Shown: positions 7,429-16,039, counted from the stretch's first letter. The stretch is 38,811 bases of DNA from Bacillota bacterium (GCA_017431785.1 JAFRKJ010000078.1:1-38811); one strand, 5' to 3'. Program-made: numbers and translations. The notes: a model not told the origin generated them from the sequence alone.

Positions 7429-8550
7429 ATGTTTGAATTAATCGCAACAGCCACCTTCGGGCTTGAAGCCGTCGTACGGAGAGAGATCGAAGAGCTGGGA
7501 TATGAAATCATAAAAACAGAAGATGGCAAGGTGACCTTTGCAGGGGATGAGCGGGCGATCGTCCGCTCAAATTTATGGCTGCGTTGCGCAGACCGAGTTC
7601 TGCTGAAGACCTGTGAATTCCAGGCGCTGGAATTTGAGGACCTCTTTCAGGGTATCAAGGCGTACCCATGGGAGGAGATCATCCCCGTGGACGGCAAATT
7701 CACAGTGACCTGTTCCACCGTCAAGTCAAAGCTCCACAATCCGCCTGCCATTCAGAGCGTATCGAAGAAAGCCATCGTAGAGCGCATGAGCGAGGCCTAC
7801 GGGGTTCAGCATTTCGAAGAGACGGGCGCTGAGTACACAGTCAAAGTCACCATGCTCAAGGACAGGGCAACCATCACGATCGATACGAGCGGAAGCGGTC
7901 TGCACAAAAGGGGATACCGCGCAGCAGCAGTCGATGCGCCGATCAAGGAGACACTGGCTGCAGCCCTTGTACAGCTCAGTTTCTTCCGTCCGGGGAGAAT
8001 TCTGGCAGATCCATGCTGCGGCAGCGGGACGATTCCTATTGAGGCGGCCATGATCGGCATGAATATCGCGCCGGGGCTATCTCGGACTTTTGCATGTGAG
8101 AAGTGGGACATCATCACGCGCCAGATCTGGAAAGAAGAACGCAGTGCAGCCTTTGCGGCAATTACAAGGCCGGAAGGAAAGATCTATGCTTCGGATATCG
8201 ATCCGAAGGCGGTGCGCGCAGCGCAGGAGAATGCGGCAGAAGCAGGTGTGGACGAGTATATCGAGTTCAAACGCGCAGATGTGAAGGAACTGGATCGGAT
8301 AGGCGAACGCGGCATCATCATCACCAACCCGCCGTACGGGGAGCGGATCGGCGAACAGGAAGAGATCGACCGCGTGTTCAAAGCGCTGCGCAGCTTTTGC
8401 AGAGAGAATCCCGATTGGTCTTTGTTTATCATCACACCGGACAAAGATGCGGAGAAGAAGATCATGGGCCGCAGAGCCAACCGGCGCCGTAAACTGTTCA
8501 ACGGTAACATTGAAACGACATATTATCAGTTCCACGGAGTGAAATCATGA
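7429..8550 (+). CDS. rlmL: THUMP-domain rRNA m2G methyltransferase (RlmL/YpsC type)
   Basis: A 373-residue protein with a ferredoxin-like N-terminal domain, a THUMP RNA-binding domain (about residues 45-160) and a class I AdoMet methyltransferase domain. Motif I is DPCCGSGT beginning at D194; the catalytic NPPYGER begins at N300. The size and layout match B. subtilis YpsC and the N-terminal half of E. coli RlmL, which makes m2G2445 in 23S rRNA. It lacks the RlmK half. The target base is inferred from the family. The ribosome binding site is weak (CGGA). Its stop overlaps the start of the pyruvate kinase gene (ATGA). Confidence 0.88.
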   Translation: MFELIATATFGLEAVVRREIEELGYEIIKTEDGKVTFAGDERAIVRSNLWLRCADRVLLKTCEFQALEFEDLFQGIKAYPWEEIIPVDGKFTVTCSTVKSKLHNPPAIQSVSKKAIVERMSEAYGVQHFEETGAEYTVKVTMLKDRATITIDTSGSGLHKRGYRAAAVDAPIKETLAAALVQLSFFRPGRILADPCCGSGTIPIEAAMIGMNIAPGLSRTFACEKWDIITRQIWKEERSAAFAAITRPEGKIYASDIDPKAVRAAQENAAEAGVDEYIEFKRADVKELDRIGERGIIITNPPYGERIGEQEEIDRVFKALRSFCRENPDWSLFIITPDKDAEKKIMGRRANRRRKLFNGNIETTYYQFHGVKS

Positions 8551-9620
8551 GAGAGGTCACAATACAGTGCACAATTGGTCCGTCATGCAATGATCCGCAT
8601 GTGCTTGCGGAAATGATGGAAGCAGGAATGGGCGTTGCGAGAGTAAACCTGTCCCACGGAAGCGCCGCTTCCCAGGAGGACAAGCTCGTCAACTTCAGAA
8701 GGGCGGTCAGAATGACCGGATCCATGGAAACTGCCATCATGTTCGATATACGCGGACCTGAAATCAGAGTCAAGGAGATTCCGGGCGGGAGCATTTTCGC
8801 AGCGACCGGGGAGACACTGGTGCTGCGATGCGAAGATGTGGAAGAGCACGATCCGGATGCAAACCAGTGGGGAAGCTATACGGAAAACATCATCAAAGTC
8901 AACTACGAAAATCTCTGCAATGAAGTCTTCGTCGGAACCCAGATCCTGATCAACGATGGCAAGGTCAGCCTTACTGTCGAGAGCGTGAAAGGGAAGGACA
9001 TCGTCTGCTATGTGGACAGAGGCGGACAGATCCAGAGCCGCAAAGGCGTGAACGTCCCGGATGTGAAACTGCAGATGGAGTACCTGGGCGAGGATGATAT
9101 CGAGGATATCCTATGGTGCATCGAAAACGGTGTGGATTACATCGCGGGATCTTTCATCAGAAGGGTCGATGATGTGCGTGCCATCAGAAAGCTGTTGGAT
9201 GAAAACGACGGCAGACAAATCGGCATCATCGCTAAAATCGAAAACAAAGAGGCGGTCAGCAATGTAGAGGCTATTGCGAAAGAAGCGGATCAGATTCTCG
9301 TGGCAAGAGGGGACATGGGTGTTGAAATCGGCTTTGAGAAAGTGCCGGCGGTTCAGAAACGCATCATCCGCAAGTGCAGAGAAATGGGAAAGGCGGTCAT
9401 CATTGCGACCCAGCTGATCGATTCCATGACGGAGAACCTGACGCCGACCAGGGCGGAAGTTTCAGATATCGCCAATGCTGTCTTTGACGGTGCGACGGAT
9501 CTGCTTGTGACCGGTGAGACAGCATCAGGAAAACATCCTGTTGAAGTTGTGAAAGAGATGGCGAAGATCATCGATCAGGCGGTCATCGACGTGCAGAGAT
9601 ACGGGGAAGAGATTCTGTAG
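8547..9620 (+). CDS. pyk: Short pyruvate kinase lacking the C-terminal domain
   Basis: A 357-residue protein with the pyruvate kinase barrel and B domain: CTIGPS near the N-terminus, ARVNLSHG, DIRGPEIR, the catalytic lysine in AKIENKEAV (K230), the metal-binding ARGDMGVE, the IIATQ threonine, and PTRAEVSDIANAVFDGA followed by TGETASGKHPVEVV. The active-site set looks complete, so it may convert PEP and ADP to pyruvate and ATP. It stops where the roughly 110-residue allosteric C-terminal domain would begin (usual length 470-580), so normal effector control should be missing. IDSM replaces the usual LESM. It overlaps the rRNA methyltransferase gene by 4 nt and is followed 26 nt later by the MocR gene. 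A different phosphotransfer substrate is possible. Confidence 0.82.
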   Translation: MREVTIQCTIGPSCNDPHVLAEMMEAGMGVARVNLSHGSAASQEDKLVNFRRAVRMTGSMETAIMFDIRGPEIRVKEIPGGSIFAATGETLVLRCEDVEEHDPDANQWGSYTENIIKVNYENLCNEVFVGTQILINDGKVSLTVESVKGKDIVCYVDRGGQIQSRKGVNVPDVKLQMEYLGEDDIEDILWCIENGVDYIAGSFIRRVDDVRAIRKLLDENDGRQIGIIAKIENKEAVSNVEAIAKEADQILVARGDMGVEIGFEKVPAVQKRIIRKCREMGKAVIIATQLIDSMTENLTPTRAEVSDIANAVFDGATDLLVTGETASGKHPVEVVKEMAKIIDQAVIDVQRYGEEIL

Positions 9621-9646
9621 AGAATGGTGGCACCAGGGGCTGACAG

Positions 9647-11128
9647 ATGAAAATCGAAATCAACAGAGCAGACAAAACACCTGTCTACATTCAAATCGCA
9701 GGTCAGATCAAGAATATGCTCCATACCGGCGCAATCACCGACGGCTACATGCTTCCGTCAGAGAGAGTGCTGGCGGAGGAGCTTGGCGTGCACCGGAACA
9801 CTGTAACGAAAGCATACGGTGAGCTGAAGAGTGAAGGCCTGATCTATGCGTCTCAAGGAAGGTGCTACAGAGTCAGTTTCGGACGGGAGACCGTTGGCGA
9901 TGAAACGATCGTGCCGGACAGGAGAAAAAACGTCAGCTGGGAAGCCGCTATGCGCCGTGAATTCGACGATTTCAGCAGCGACTTCGATGAGCTGTACAGC
10001 GAGAGTTTCGACCCATCATATATTTCCTTCGCGGGGGGCGTAGCAGCGAGAGAACCTTATCCGCCGGAGGAAATCGCAGACGTATTCGAAGAAATCCTGA
10101 GGAACAGCGGGGACAAGGCCTATTTCTACGTGCCATATCAGGGAGATCCGGAACTGATTCGCGAGATCGTGAAATACATGGCATCAAGCGGCATCAGAAC
10201 GAAAGCCTCCAATATACAGATTTTCAAGGAGAACACCCAGGCGCTGGATTTTATCGTGCAGCTCATGCTTTCTCCGGGGGACAGCGTTATCGTCAATGAG
10301 ATCATGGCTTCCGATGTGTACAGAACCATCGAGCTGGCCGGCGGGAAACTCATCACAGTACCTTCCGACGAGCACGGCATGATTACCGATAATCTGGATA
10401 AAGTCATTGAAGCGAGCAATCCGAAGTTCATCTATGTGGACTCCAGTTTCAATAATCCCAAAGGATCGGTCCTGACGTTGGAACGGCGCAGACAGATCCT
10501 GGAGTTATCTTACCAGTACAGAATCCCGATCGTCGAAGACGATGAGAGCTCTGAACTCTACTATGGCGGGAAGACACCACCATCTATCAAGTCGATGGAT
10601 CACGGAAACAATGTCATTTACATGTATTCCTTTTCCCTGGATATGGTTCCGGGCATCGGTATCTCCTTCGTATCGGCAGACAAGAAGATCATAGAACAGT
10701 TTTCAAACATGGTTTCCCTGCGGGGAGCAAATCCTGAGTGGGCGTCCCAGATGCTCATGACACAGTACATGAAGAACGGCATGTTCGCAGAGCGTCTCAA
10801 TGATTTCCGAACTGTTTGCAAAGGCAAGAGAGACAGGATGTGCGCAAGGCTGGAGAGCATGGCAGGAAGGTTCGGCCTGCGGTACACAAAACCGGAAGGC
10901 GGCGTCTACATCTGGGTGGAGCTTCCGGAGCACATGAATTCAAGAAAGCTCCTGAAGGAGACCCAGAAGAGGGGAATGACATTCATGCCGGGATACCTGT
11001 TCTTCCCAAAGAAGCAGATGGGAGCGCATTATTTCAGATTGAACTTCTCCTATCCGACTGCAGAAGAAATTGAGGAAGGCATGGACATACTGGAGGAGAG
11101 CCTTGCAGCGCTGCAAAAGGGTTTGTAG
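9647..11128 (+). CDS. MocR-type regulator (GntR wHTH plus aminotransferase fold) without the PLP lysine
   Basis: A 493-residue protein. Residues 1-75 are a GntR winged helix (YIQIAGQIKNML, LPSERVLAEELGVHRNTVTKAY). From about residue 110 it is a fold-type I aminotransferase domain with SFNNPKG, the PLP-N1 aspartate in IVEDDESSELYY, and the carboxylate arginine in FRLNFS. The Schiff-base motif, normally SFSK, reads SFSLDMVPG: the lysine codon is CTG, giving L331. The domain therefore should not form an internal aldimine. It may bind an amino acid or PLP non-covalently, or act as a pure effector sensor. MocR factors usually bind direct repeats; such repeats lie 33 nt after its stop, before the arginine deiminase operon. 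The start has AGGGG 8 nt upstream. Confidence 0.88.
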   Translation: MKIEINRADKTPVYIQIAGQIKNMLHTGAITDGYMLPSERVLAEELGVHRNTVTKAYGELKSEGLIYASQGRCYRVSFGRETVGDETIVPDRRKNVSWEAAMRREFDDFSSDFDELYSESFDPSYISFAGGVAAREPYPPEEIADVFEEILRNSGDKAYFYVPYQGDPELIREIVKYMASSGIRTKASNIQIFKENTQALDFIVQLMLSPGDSVIVNEIMASDVYRTIELAGGKLITVPSDEHGMITDNLDKVIEASNPKFIYVDSSFNNPKGSVLTLERRRQILELSYQYRIPIVEDDESSELYYGGKTPPSIKSMDHGNNVIYMYSFSLDMVPGIGISFVSADKKIIEQFSNMVSLRGANPEWASQMLMTQYMKNGMFAERLNDFRTVCKGKRDRMCARLESMAGRFGLRYTKPEGGVYIWVELPEHMNSRKLLKETQKRGMTFMPGYLFFPKKQMGAHYFRLNFSYPTAEEIEEGMDILEESLAALQKGL

Positions 11129-11135
11129 TCTTTGG

Positions 11136-11157
11136 AATAATGTCTTAATAATGTCTT
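11136..11157 (+). repeat. Tandem 11-bp direct repeat upstream of the arc operon
   Basis: AATAATGTCTT occurs twice back to back (11136-11146 and 11147-11157), one helical turn apart. It starts 8 nt after the MocR gene and lies about 40 nt before the arc -35 box. Confidence 0.7.
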
Positions 11158-11160
11158 TTT

Positions 11161-11194
11161 GAACTGGCACACAACAAAACAGAAGAACTGGCAC
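11161..11194 (+). promoter_or_regulatory. 10-bp direct repeats abutting the arc promoter, candidate MocR operator
   Basis: GAACTGGCAC is repeated exactly at 11161-11170 and 11185-11194, 24 bp start to start. The second copy ends one base before the -35 hexamer, the usual place for an activator that touches RNA polymerase. MocR family members such as GabR and PdxR bind direct repeats, and a MocR gene ends 32 bp upstream. Assigning this operator to that protein is inference. Confidence 0.5.
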
Positions 11195-11195
11195 T

Positions 11196-11223
11196 TTGTT
11201 GGGGATATACCCTATAGTATATT
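11196..11223 (+). promoter_or_regulatory. Promoter of the argF-arcA-arcC-argH operon
   Basis: TTGTTG (11196-11201) and TATATT (11218-11223), spacer 16 nt. An inverted repeat TATAC-N6-GTATA (11206-11221) covers the spacer and the -10. The leader of about 75 nt is A/T-rich and ends in AGGAG before argF. Confidence 0.6.
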
Positions 11224-11304
11224 CTAGACAAGGTGCTTTTTAGTAAGACAAAAAGAACGTTACAACTAATTTAGAATCATATTTTAGAAAAGGAGAATAA
11301 TGTT

Positions 11305-12303
11305 ATGGCTGTTAATTTGAAAGGAAGAAGTTTTCTCACACTGATGGATTTCACTCCGGAAGAAATCAGATACATGCTCGATCTGGCACACGATCTGAAG
11401 GCTAAGAAGAGAGCTGGCATCCTGGGCGAAACAATGAAGGGCAAGAATGTTGTACTGCTTTTCGAGAAGACTTCAACCAGAACAAGATGCGCATTCGAAA
11501 CAGGCGCACTGGAAGAAGGCGCTCATGTTACATTCCTGGACAGCAAGTCCTCACAGATGGGCAAGAAAGAATCACTGGAAGACACTGCTAAAGTTCTCGG
11601 CAGATTCTACGATGGTATTGAATACAGAGGATATGACCAGAAAGTCGTTGAAGATCTGGCCAAGTACGCAGGCGTTCCTGTATGGAATGGTCTGACTGAC
11701 GTTGATCACCCGACTCAGATCCTGGCTGACCTGCTCACAATCGAAGAGCACGTTGCAAAGCCGCTGAGAGACTGCAAGGTCGTTTTCGTAGGTGACGTAA
11801 GAAACAACATGGCTTACGCTTGGATGTACGGCTGCGCTAAGATGGGTATGCACTTCGTAGCATACGGACCACAGGAACTGTGCGATCAGGTTGACGCTGA
11901 CGTCGTTGCAAGAGCGAAGGCTGTAGCAGAAGAAACAGGCGCTGTCATCGAAGTAAGATCCGATGTAGAAGCAATCGAAGGCGCTGACGTTCTCTACACT
12001 GACATCTGGGCTTCCATGGGTGAAGAGGATCAGATTCCTGACAGAGTAAGAATGCTGACTCCTTACAGAGTAGATGAAGCTATGATCAAGGCTACAGGCA
12101 ACGACAATGTAATCTTCATGCACTGCCTGCCATCCTTCCATGACTTCGAAACAACAATGGCTAAGAGCCAGATGGAACTGGGCTACGACATCCGCGAGGT
12201 TACCGACGAAGTATTCAGAAGCAGACATTCAAAGGTATTCGACGAAGCTGAGAACAGAATGCACACAATCAAGGCTGTCATGGTTGCTACAATCGGCAGA
12301 TAA
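11305..12303 (+). CDS. argF: Ornithine carbamoyltransferase, probably catabolic
   Basis: A 332-residue transcarbamylase. The carbamoyl-phosphate motif STRTR is at residues 57-61 ([11 protein letters not shown]). The ornithine/citrulline motif is HCLPSFHD, against the usual HCLPAFHD. Beside arcA and arcC it should run phosphorolytically: citrulline plus phosphate gives ornithine and carbamoyl phosphate. In that role it is often called arcB. Arginine codons are almost all AGA (one CGC), which fits strong expression. It is the first gene of the operon, with AGGAG 9 nt before the ATG, and arcA follows 42 nt later. An anabolic role in addition cannot be excluded, because argG and argH are close by. 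Confidence 0.95.
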   Translation: MAVNLKGRSFLTLMDFTPEEIRYMLDLAHDLKAKKRAGILGETMKGKNVVLLFEKTSTRTRCAFETGALEEGAHVTFLDSKSSQMGKKESLEDTAKVLGRFYDGIEYRGYDQKVVEDLAKYAGVPVWNGLTDVDHPTQILADLLTIEEHVAKPLRDCKVVFVGDVRNNMAYAWMYGCAKMGMHFVAYGPQELCDQVDADVVARAKAVAEETGAVIEVRSDVEAIEGADVLYTDIWASMGEEDQIPDRVRMLTPYRVDEAMIKATGNDNVIFMHCLPSFHDFETTMAKSQMELGYDIREVTDEVFRSRHSKVFDEAENRMHTIKAVMVATIGR

Positions 12304-12345
12304 TCGAGGCCGCATTAGTCAAAAGTAATTCAGGAGGTTGAAGAA

Positions 12346-13566
12346 ATGATACCTGGAATCCATAATTATTCGGAAATTGGCAAACTGAATAAAGTTCTGC
12401 TGCACAGACCGGGACTGGAACTGGAAGCGCTGACGCCGTCCACTATGGAGAGGCTGCTCTTCGACGATATTCCGTTCCTCAAAGTTGCTCAGCAAGAGCA
12501 CGACAGATTTGCCGAAGTACTGAGAGAAAACGGCGTTGAAGTAGTGTACTACGTGCAGGAAACTGCAAAGGCATTAAGCACGCCGCAGCTCCAGCAGAGT
12601 CTGATCGAAGACTTCCTCGATCTTTCTCTGATTACATCAAAGGGCATGAGAGAGAGCCTGATTTCCTATCTCATGACATTCACGCCGGAGGAGATGGTTG
12701 CGAAACTCATTGCCGGCATCAAGAAGAATGAAGTACCATCCGATGAAGTACACTCCCTGATGGACCTGATCCACGATGACTATCCGTACATCTCAGATCC
12801 AATGCCGAATCTGTACTTCACAAGAGACCCGGGCGCATGCGTAGGAGATGGCATCAACATCCACCACATGCACACCCAGGAGAGAAGAAGGGAATCCCTG
12901 CTGCTCAGATACATGTACAAGTACAACAGAGATTTCGCAACGGAAGAAAACAAGCAGTGGTACGATCTCGATCAGGATTTCTCCATCGAAGGCGGCGACG
13001 TACTGGTTCTTTCCAAGGACATGGTTGCCATCGGTCTGTCCCAGAGAACGACCATCGCAGGCATTGAGCGTTTCGCCAAGAACCTGCTGTCAAACTCCAC
13101 ATTCAAGAAAGTGCTGGTGTTCGATATTCCTAAGACGAGAGCATTCATGCATCTGGATACCGTATTCACCATGGTTGACTATGATAAGTTCACCATCCAC
13201 CCTGAGATCGAAGGCCCGCTGGGCGTATATGAGATCACCATGGGTGCAGGCGGCGAGCTGAAGTTCAACGCTATGAAAGACGAACTGCAGAACATTCTGG
13301 CTATGGAGCTGGGAATCCCTGCAGTAGAACTGATCAGATGCGGCGGCGGCGACCTGCTGGCCGCACAGAGAGAACAGTGGAACGATGGATCCAACACACT
13401 CTGCATCGCTCCGGGAACCGTTGTTACGTATGAGAGAAACTATGTATCCAATGAACTCCTGGACAAGAAAGGAGTCAAGGTACTGTCCATTCCGAGTGCA
13501 GAGCTTTCAAGAGGAAGAGGCGGCCCGAGATGCATGAGCTGCCCGGTAAACAGAGTTGATTTATAA
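12346..13566 (+). CDS. arcA: Arginine deiminase
   Basis: A 406-residue arginine deiminase that converts arginine to citrulline and ammonia. Family motifs are present in order: HRPGLELEALTP near the N-terminus, NLYFTRDPGACVG, IEGGDVLVL, FMHLDTVFT, and the C-terminal GPRCMSCPVNR, with the nucleophile at C396. Length is normal. The start follows a full AGGAGGTTG site. It is the second gene of the operon, with 42 nt after argF and 11 nt before arcC. The protein should be cytoplasmic and fed by the ArcD-type antiporter at 24316. Confidence 0.97.
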   Translation: MIPGIHNYSEIGKLNKVLLHRPGLELEALTPSTMERLLFDDIPFLKVAQQEHDRFAEVLRENGVEVVYYVQETAKALSTPQLQQSLIEDFLDLSLITSKGMRESLISYLMTFTPEEMVAKLIAGIKKNEVPSDEVHSLMDLIHDDYPYISDPMPNLYFTRDPGACVGDGINIHHMHTQERRRESLLLRYMYKYNRDFATEENKQWYDLDQDFSIEGGDVLVLSKDMVAIGLSQRTTIAGIERFAKNLLSNSTFKKVLVFDIPKTRAFMHLDTVFTMVDYDKFTIHPEIEGPLGVYEITMGAGGELKFNAMKDELQNILAMELGIPAVELIRCGGGDLLAAQREQWNDGSNTLCIAPGTVVTYERNYVSNELLDKKGVKVLSIPSAELSRGRGGPRCMSCPVNRVDL

Positions 13567-13577
13567 GGAGAAAATAG

Positions 13578-14531
13578 ATGTCAGAAGCAAAAGGTAAAAT
13601 TGTAATCGCTCTGGGCGGAAACGCCCTGCAGTCAGGCAAAGGCCCTGCAACGGCGGAAGCACAGCTGGAAGTCGTCAGAAGGACTTGCGAACACGTAGCG
13701 CAGATCAGCGGCATGGGATATGAGATCGCTGTCGTGCACGGCAACGGACCACAGGTCGGACGTATCGTCATGGCCAGTGAAGCAGCGAAGGATGTTACGC
13801 CGTCGATGCCGTTCGACGTATGCGGCGCTATGTCCCAGGGATATATCGGATATCACATCCAGCAGTGCCTGCTGTACGCTTTGAACAAAGAAAACAGACA
13901 CGTTCCAGTCGTGACAGTAGCGACCCAGATGATCGTGGATGAAAACGACCCTGCCTTCCAGAAGCCGACCAAGCCGATCGGACCATTCTACACGGAAGAA
14001 GAAGCGAAGGCTATGGAAGAAGAAAAAGGCTGGACCATGAAAGAAGACGCCGGCAGAGGCTGGAGAAGAGTGGTAGCGTCACCGAAGCCGCTGCGCATCG
14101 TTGAAATCGAAGCAGTGAGACAGCTCTGGGACAACACCATCGTCATCACATGCGGAGGCGGCGGCATTCCTGTCATCGAGAAGATGGACGGACACCTGGA
14201 AGGTGTTGCGGCTGTCATCGACAAGGACTTCGCGGCAGAACTGCTGGCAGAGCAGGTGGAAGCGGATACGCTCCTGATCCTGACAGAGGTAGAAAAAGTT
14301 GCGATCAACTTCAATAAGCCGGATCAGCAGGATCTGGATCATCTGACTCTGATCGAAGCGACGAAATACATCGAAGAGGGACAGTTCCCGGCAGGAAGCA
14401 TGCTCCCGAAGGTGGAAGCCGGTATGAAGTTCGTCAGAATGTTCCCGAACAAGAAGGCGATCATTACTTCCCTCGACAAGGCAGTCGAAGCCCTGAACGG
14501 GGAAACAGGAACGGTAATCACATTCAACTAA
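13578..14531 (+). CDS. arcC: Carbamate kinase
   Basis: A 317-residue amino acid kinase family member starting KIVIALGGNAL, followed by VVHGNGPQVG and, later, TCGGGGIPVI and the AAVIDKDFAA segment typical of ArcC. It converts carbamoyl phosphate and ADP to ATP, ammonia and CO2, the energy-yielding step of arginine fermentation. AAGGAG precedes the ATG and only 11 nt separate it from arcA, so the two are co-translated from one message. Length is normal. The next gene, an argH paralogue, follows after 13 nt. Confidence 0.97.
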   Translation: MSEAKGKIVIALGGNALQSGKGPATAEAQLEVVRRTCEHVAQISGMGYEIAVVHGNGPQVGRIVMASEAAKDVTPSMPFDVCGAMSQGYIGYHIQQCLLYALNKENRHVPVVTVATQMIVDENDPAFQKPTKPIGPFYTEEEAKAMEEEKGWTMKEDAGRGWRRVVASPKPLRIVEIEAVRQLWDNTIVITCGGGGIPVIEKMDGHLEGVAAVIDKDFAAELLAEQVEADTLLILTEVEKVAINFNKPDQQDLDHLTLIEATKYIEEGQFPAGSMLPKVEAGMKFVRMFPNKKAIITSLDKAVEALNGETGTVITFN

Positions 14532-14544
14532 AAGAGGTGATGAA

Positions 14545-15882
14545 ATGAAACAGACTGCGAAAGAGTTTATGTCGTCCATCAGTGTCGACAACATGCTCTA
14601 TGATGAAGAAATCATTGCAAGCAAAGCGCATGCGCGCATGCTGAAGCAGAACAAACTGATCACTGCAGAAGAATGCGATCAGATGATCAAAGGTCTGGAC
14701 GAGGTACTGACCGCTGTTGAAGCGGGTGAGGTGGAGTTCAAAGTTGCGTACGATGACATCCATGGATGCATTGAGCAGGTGCTGGAAGAGAAAATCGGTC
14801 CTGTCGCCAGAAAACTCAACCGTGGACGCAGTGTAAACGATCAGGTCGTCATTGACACCAGATTGTTTCTGAGGGCGGAGAATGAGTCCATCATGGGTTC
14901 TCTGAGAGAACTGATGGATACACTGGAAACGCTGGCAAAGGAACACGTGAACACGATCATGCCCGGATACTCTCATCTGCAGAGAGCCCAGCCGATCACG
15001 CTGGCGTATCATATGCTGGCTTATTACCAGATGTTCCGCCGCGACTTGAAGAGATTCGAACACTGTATGGAGAGCATCAATGTCATGCCGCCTGACTGTG
15101 GCGCGCTGGCCGGCAACGTCTTCGATACAGACCGTAAGAAGATGGCGAAGGAACTGGGTTTTGACGGGATCCTTCCCAATGCCATGGATGCCGTCGCCGA
15201 CAGAGACTTCGGTATGGAGTTCATCAACGACTGCTCCATCACGATGATGCATCTGTCAAGATTCTGTGAGGATCTGATTCTCTGGAGTTCCGTAGAATTC
15301 GGATTCATCGAGATCGACGACGAGTTCACAACCGGAAGCAGAGTGCTTCCTCAGAAGAAGAATCTCGATGTTGCGGAGCTGATCAGAGGGAAGACCGGTA
15401 GAGTATACGGCGATATGATCAATCTGCTGACCGTCTTCAAGGGACTGCCGATGTCCTATAATAGAGACATGCAGGAAGACAAGTACGCAATGCTTGATGC
15501 TGCGCATACTGTAGAAGCATGCCTGACTCTGTTTGTTGAGATGATCAAGTCCATGAAGATCAACAGAGGCGAGATGCAGAGAGCTGCGAAGTACGGCTAC
15601 ATGAACGCTACAGAACTGGCAGAGTATCTGATGGAGAAGGGCATTGAGACTGAGAAAATCGGAGATATCATCAGCAAGGTCGTACAGTACGCCATCAACA
15701 ATAATAAGCCAATCGAAGAACTGTGGCTGGATGATTTGAAGCAGTTCACACAGGTCTTCGACAGCGATGTCTATGACAAAGTGGCAATCAGAAATGTCAT
15801 CGCGTCCAAGGTTTCCGACGGATCGACATCATTTGAGAACGTTGAGAAGCAGATCAAAGAGATTGCAAAGAACAAGAAATAA
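14545..15882 (+). CDS. Argininosuccinate lyase paralogue with altered active site
   Basis: A 445-residue member of the fumarase/aspartase superfamily, clearly ArgH-like (GYSHLQRAQPITLAYH with H144 kept, [25 protein letters not shown]). Key positions differ from the true ArgH at 20603. The LWKGRF N-terminus is missing. HTARSRND reads NRGRSVND (residues 92-99). The signature [12 protein letters not shown] reads GSRVLPQKKNLD, so the catalytic serine is R266. Ordinary argininosuccinate lyase activity is therefore unlikely. Choices are a pseudo-enzyme, a regulatory partner in mixed tetramers with ArgH (active sites in this family use three subunits), or a new reaction. It is the last gene of the arc operon, 13 nt after arcC with its own AGAGGTGAT site, and is followed by a strong terminator. 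Confidence 0.85.
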   Translation: MKQTAKEFMSSISVDNMLYDEEIIASKAHARMLKQNKLITAEECDQMIKGLDEVLTAVEAGEVEFKVAYDDIHGCIEQVLEEKIGPVARKLNRGRSVNDQVVIDTRLFLRAENESIMGSLRELMDTLETLAKEHVNTIMPGYSHLQRAQPITLAYHMLAYYQMFRRDLKRFEHCMESINVMPPDCGALAGNVFDTDRKKMAKELGFDGILPNAMDAVADRDFGMEFINDCSITMMHLSRFCEDLILWSSVEFGFIEIDDEFTTGSRVLPQKKNLDVAELIRGKTGRVYGDMINLLTVFKGLPMSYNRDMQEDKYAMLDAAHTVEACLTLFVEMIKSMKINRGEMQRAAKYGYMNATELAEYLMEKGIETEKIGDIISKVVQYAINNNKPIEELWLDDLKQFTQVFDSDVYDKVAIRNVIASKVSDGSTSFENVEKQIKEIAKNKK

Positions 15883-15903
15883 ACAGTCATTGCAGTTCAG
15901 AAA

Positions 15904-15946
15904 CCGCTGCGTGGAATGAAATGATCACTCCATGCGGCGGTTTTTT
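15904..15946 (+). terminator. Terminator of the arc operon
   Basis: A 12-bp stem, with two G-U pairs, joins 15904-15915 and 15929-15940 around a 13-nt loop, followed by six T. The preceding AAA can extend the stem into the T run. It closes the operon after the argH paralogue. Confidence 0.88.
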
Positions 15947-15967
15947 GCATGCAAGAAAAAATAAATG

Positions 15968-15996
15968 TTGCATATTTATGTAATGAAATGTATAAT
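15968..15996 (+). promoter_or_regulatory. carB promoter
   Basis: TTGCAT (15968-15973) and TATAAT (15991-15996), spacer exactly 17 nt. The predicted start of transcription is near 16003. Confidence 0.78.
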
Positions 15997-16003
15997 TATC
16001 AAC

Positions 16004-16039
16004 ATGAAGGCTGAACAGGCAACATAAGTTGCTTGTTTT
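16004..16039 (+). promoter_or_regulatory. carB leader: 7-codon frame inside a terminator-like hairpin
   Basis: At the predicted 5' end of the message, ATG at 16004 opens a frame MKAEQAT that stops at TAA 16025-16027. Its last codons lie in the hairpin CAGGCAAC (16016-16023)/GTTGCTTG (16028-16035), which is followed by TTTTATTG. The stop codon fills most of the loop. This could be a compact attenuator, or chance. Confidence 0.35.
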
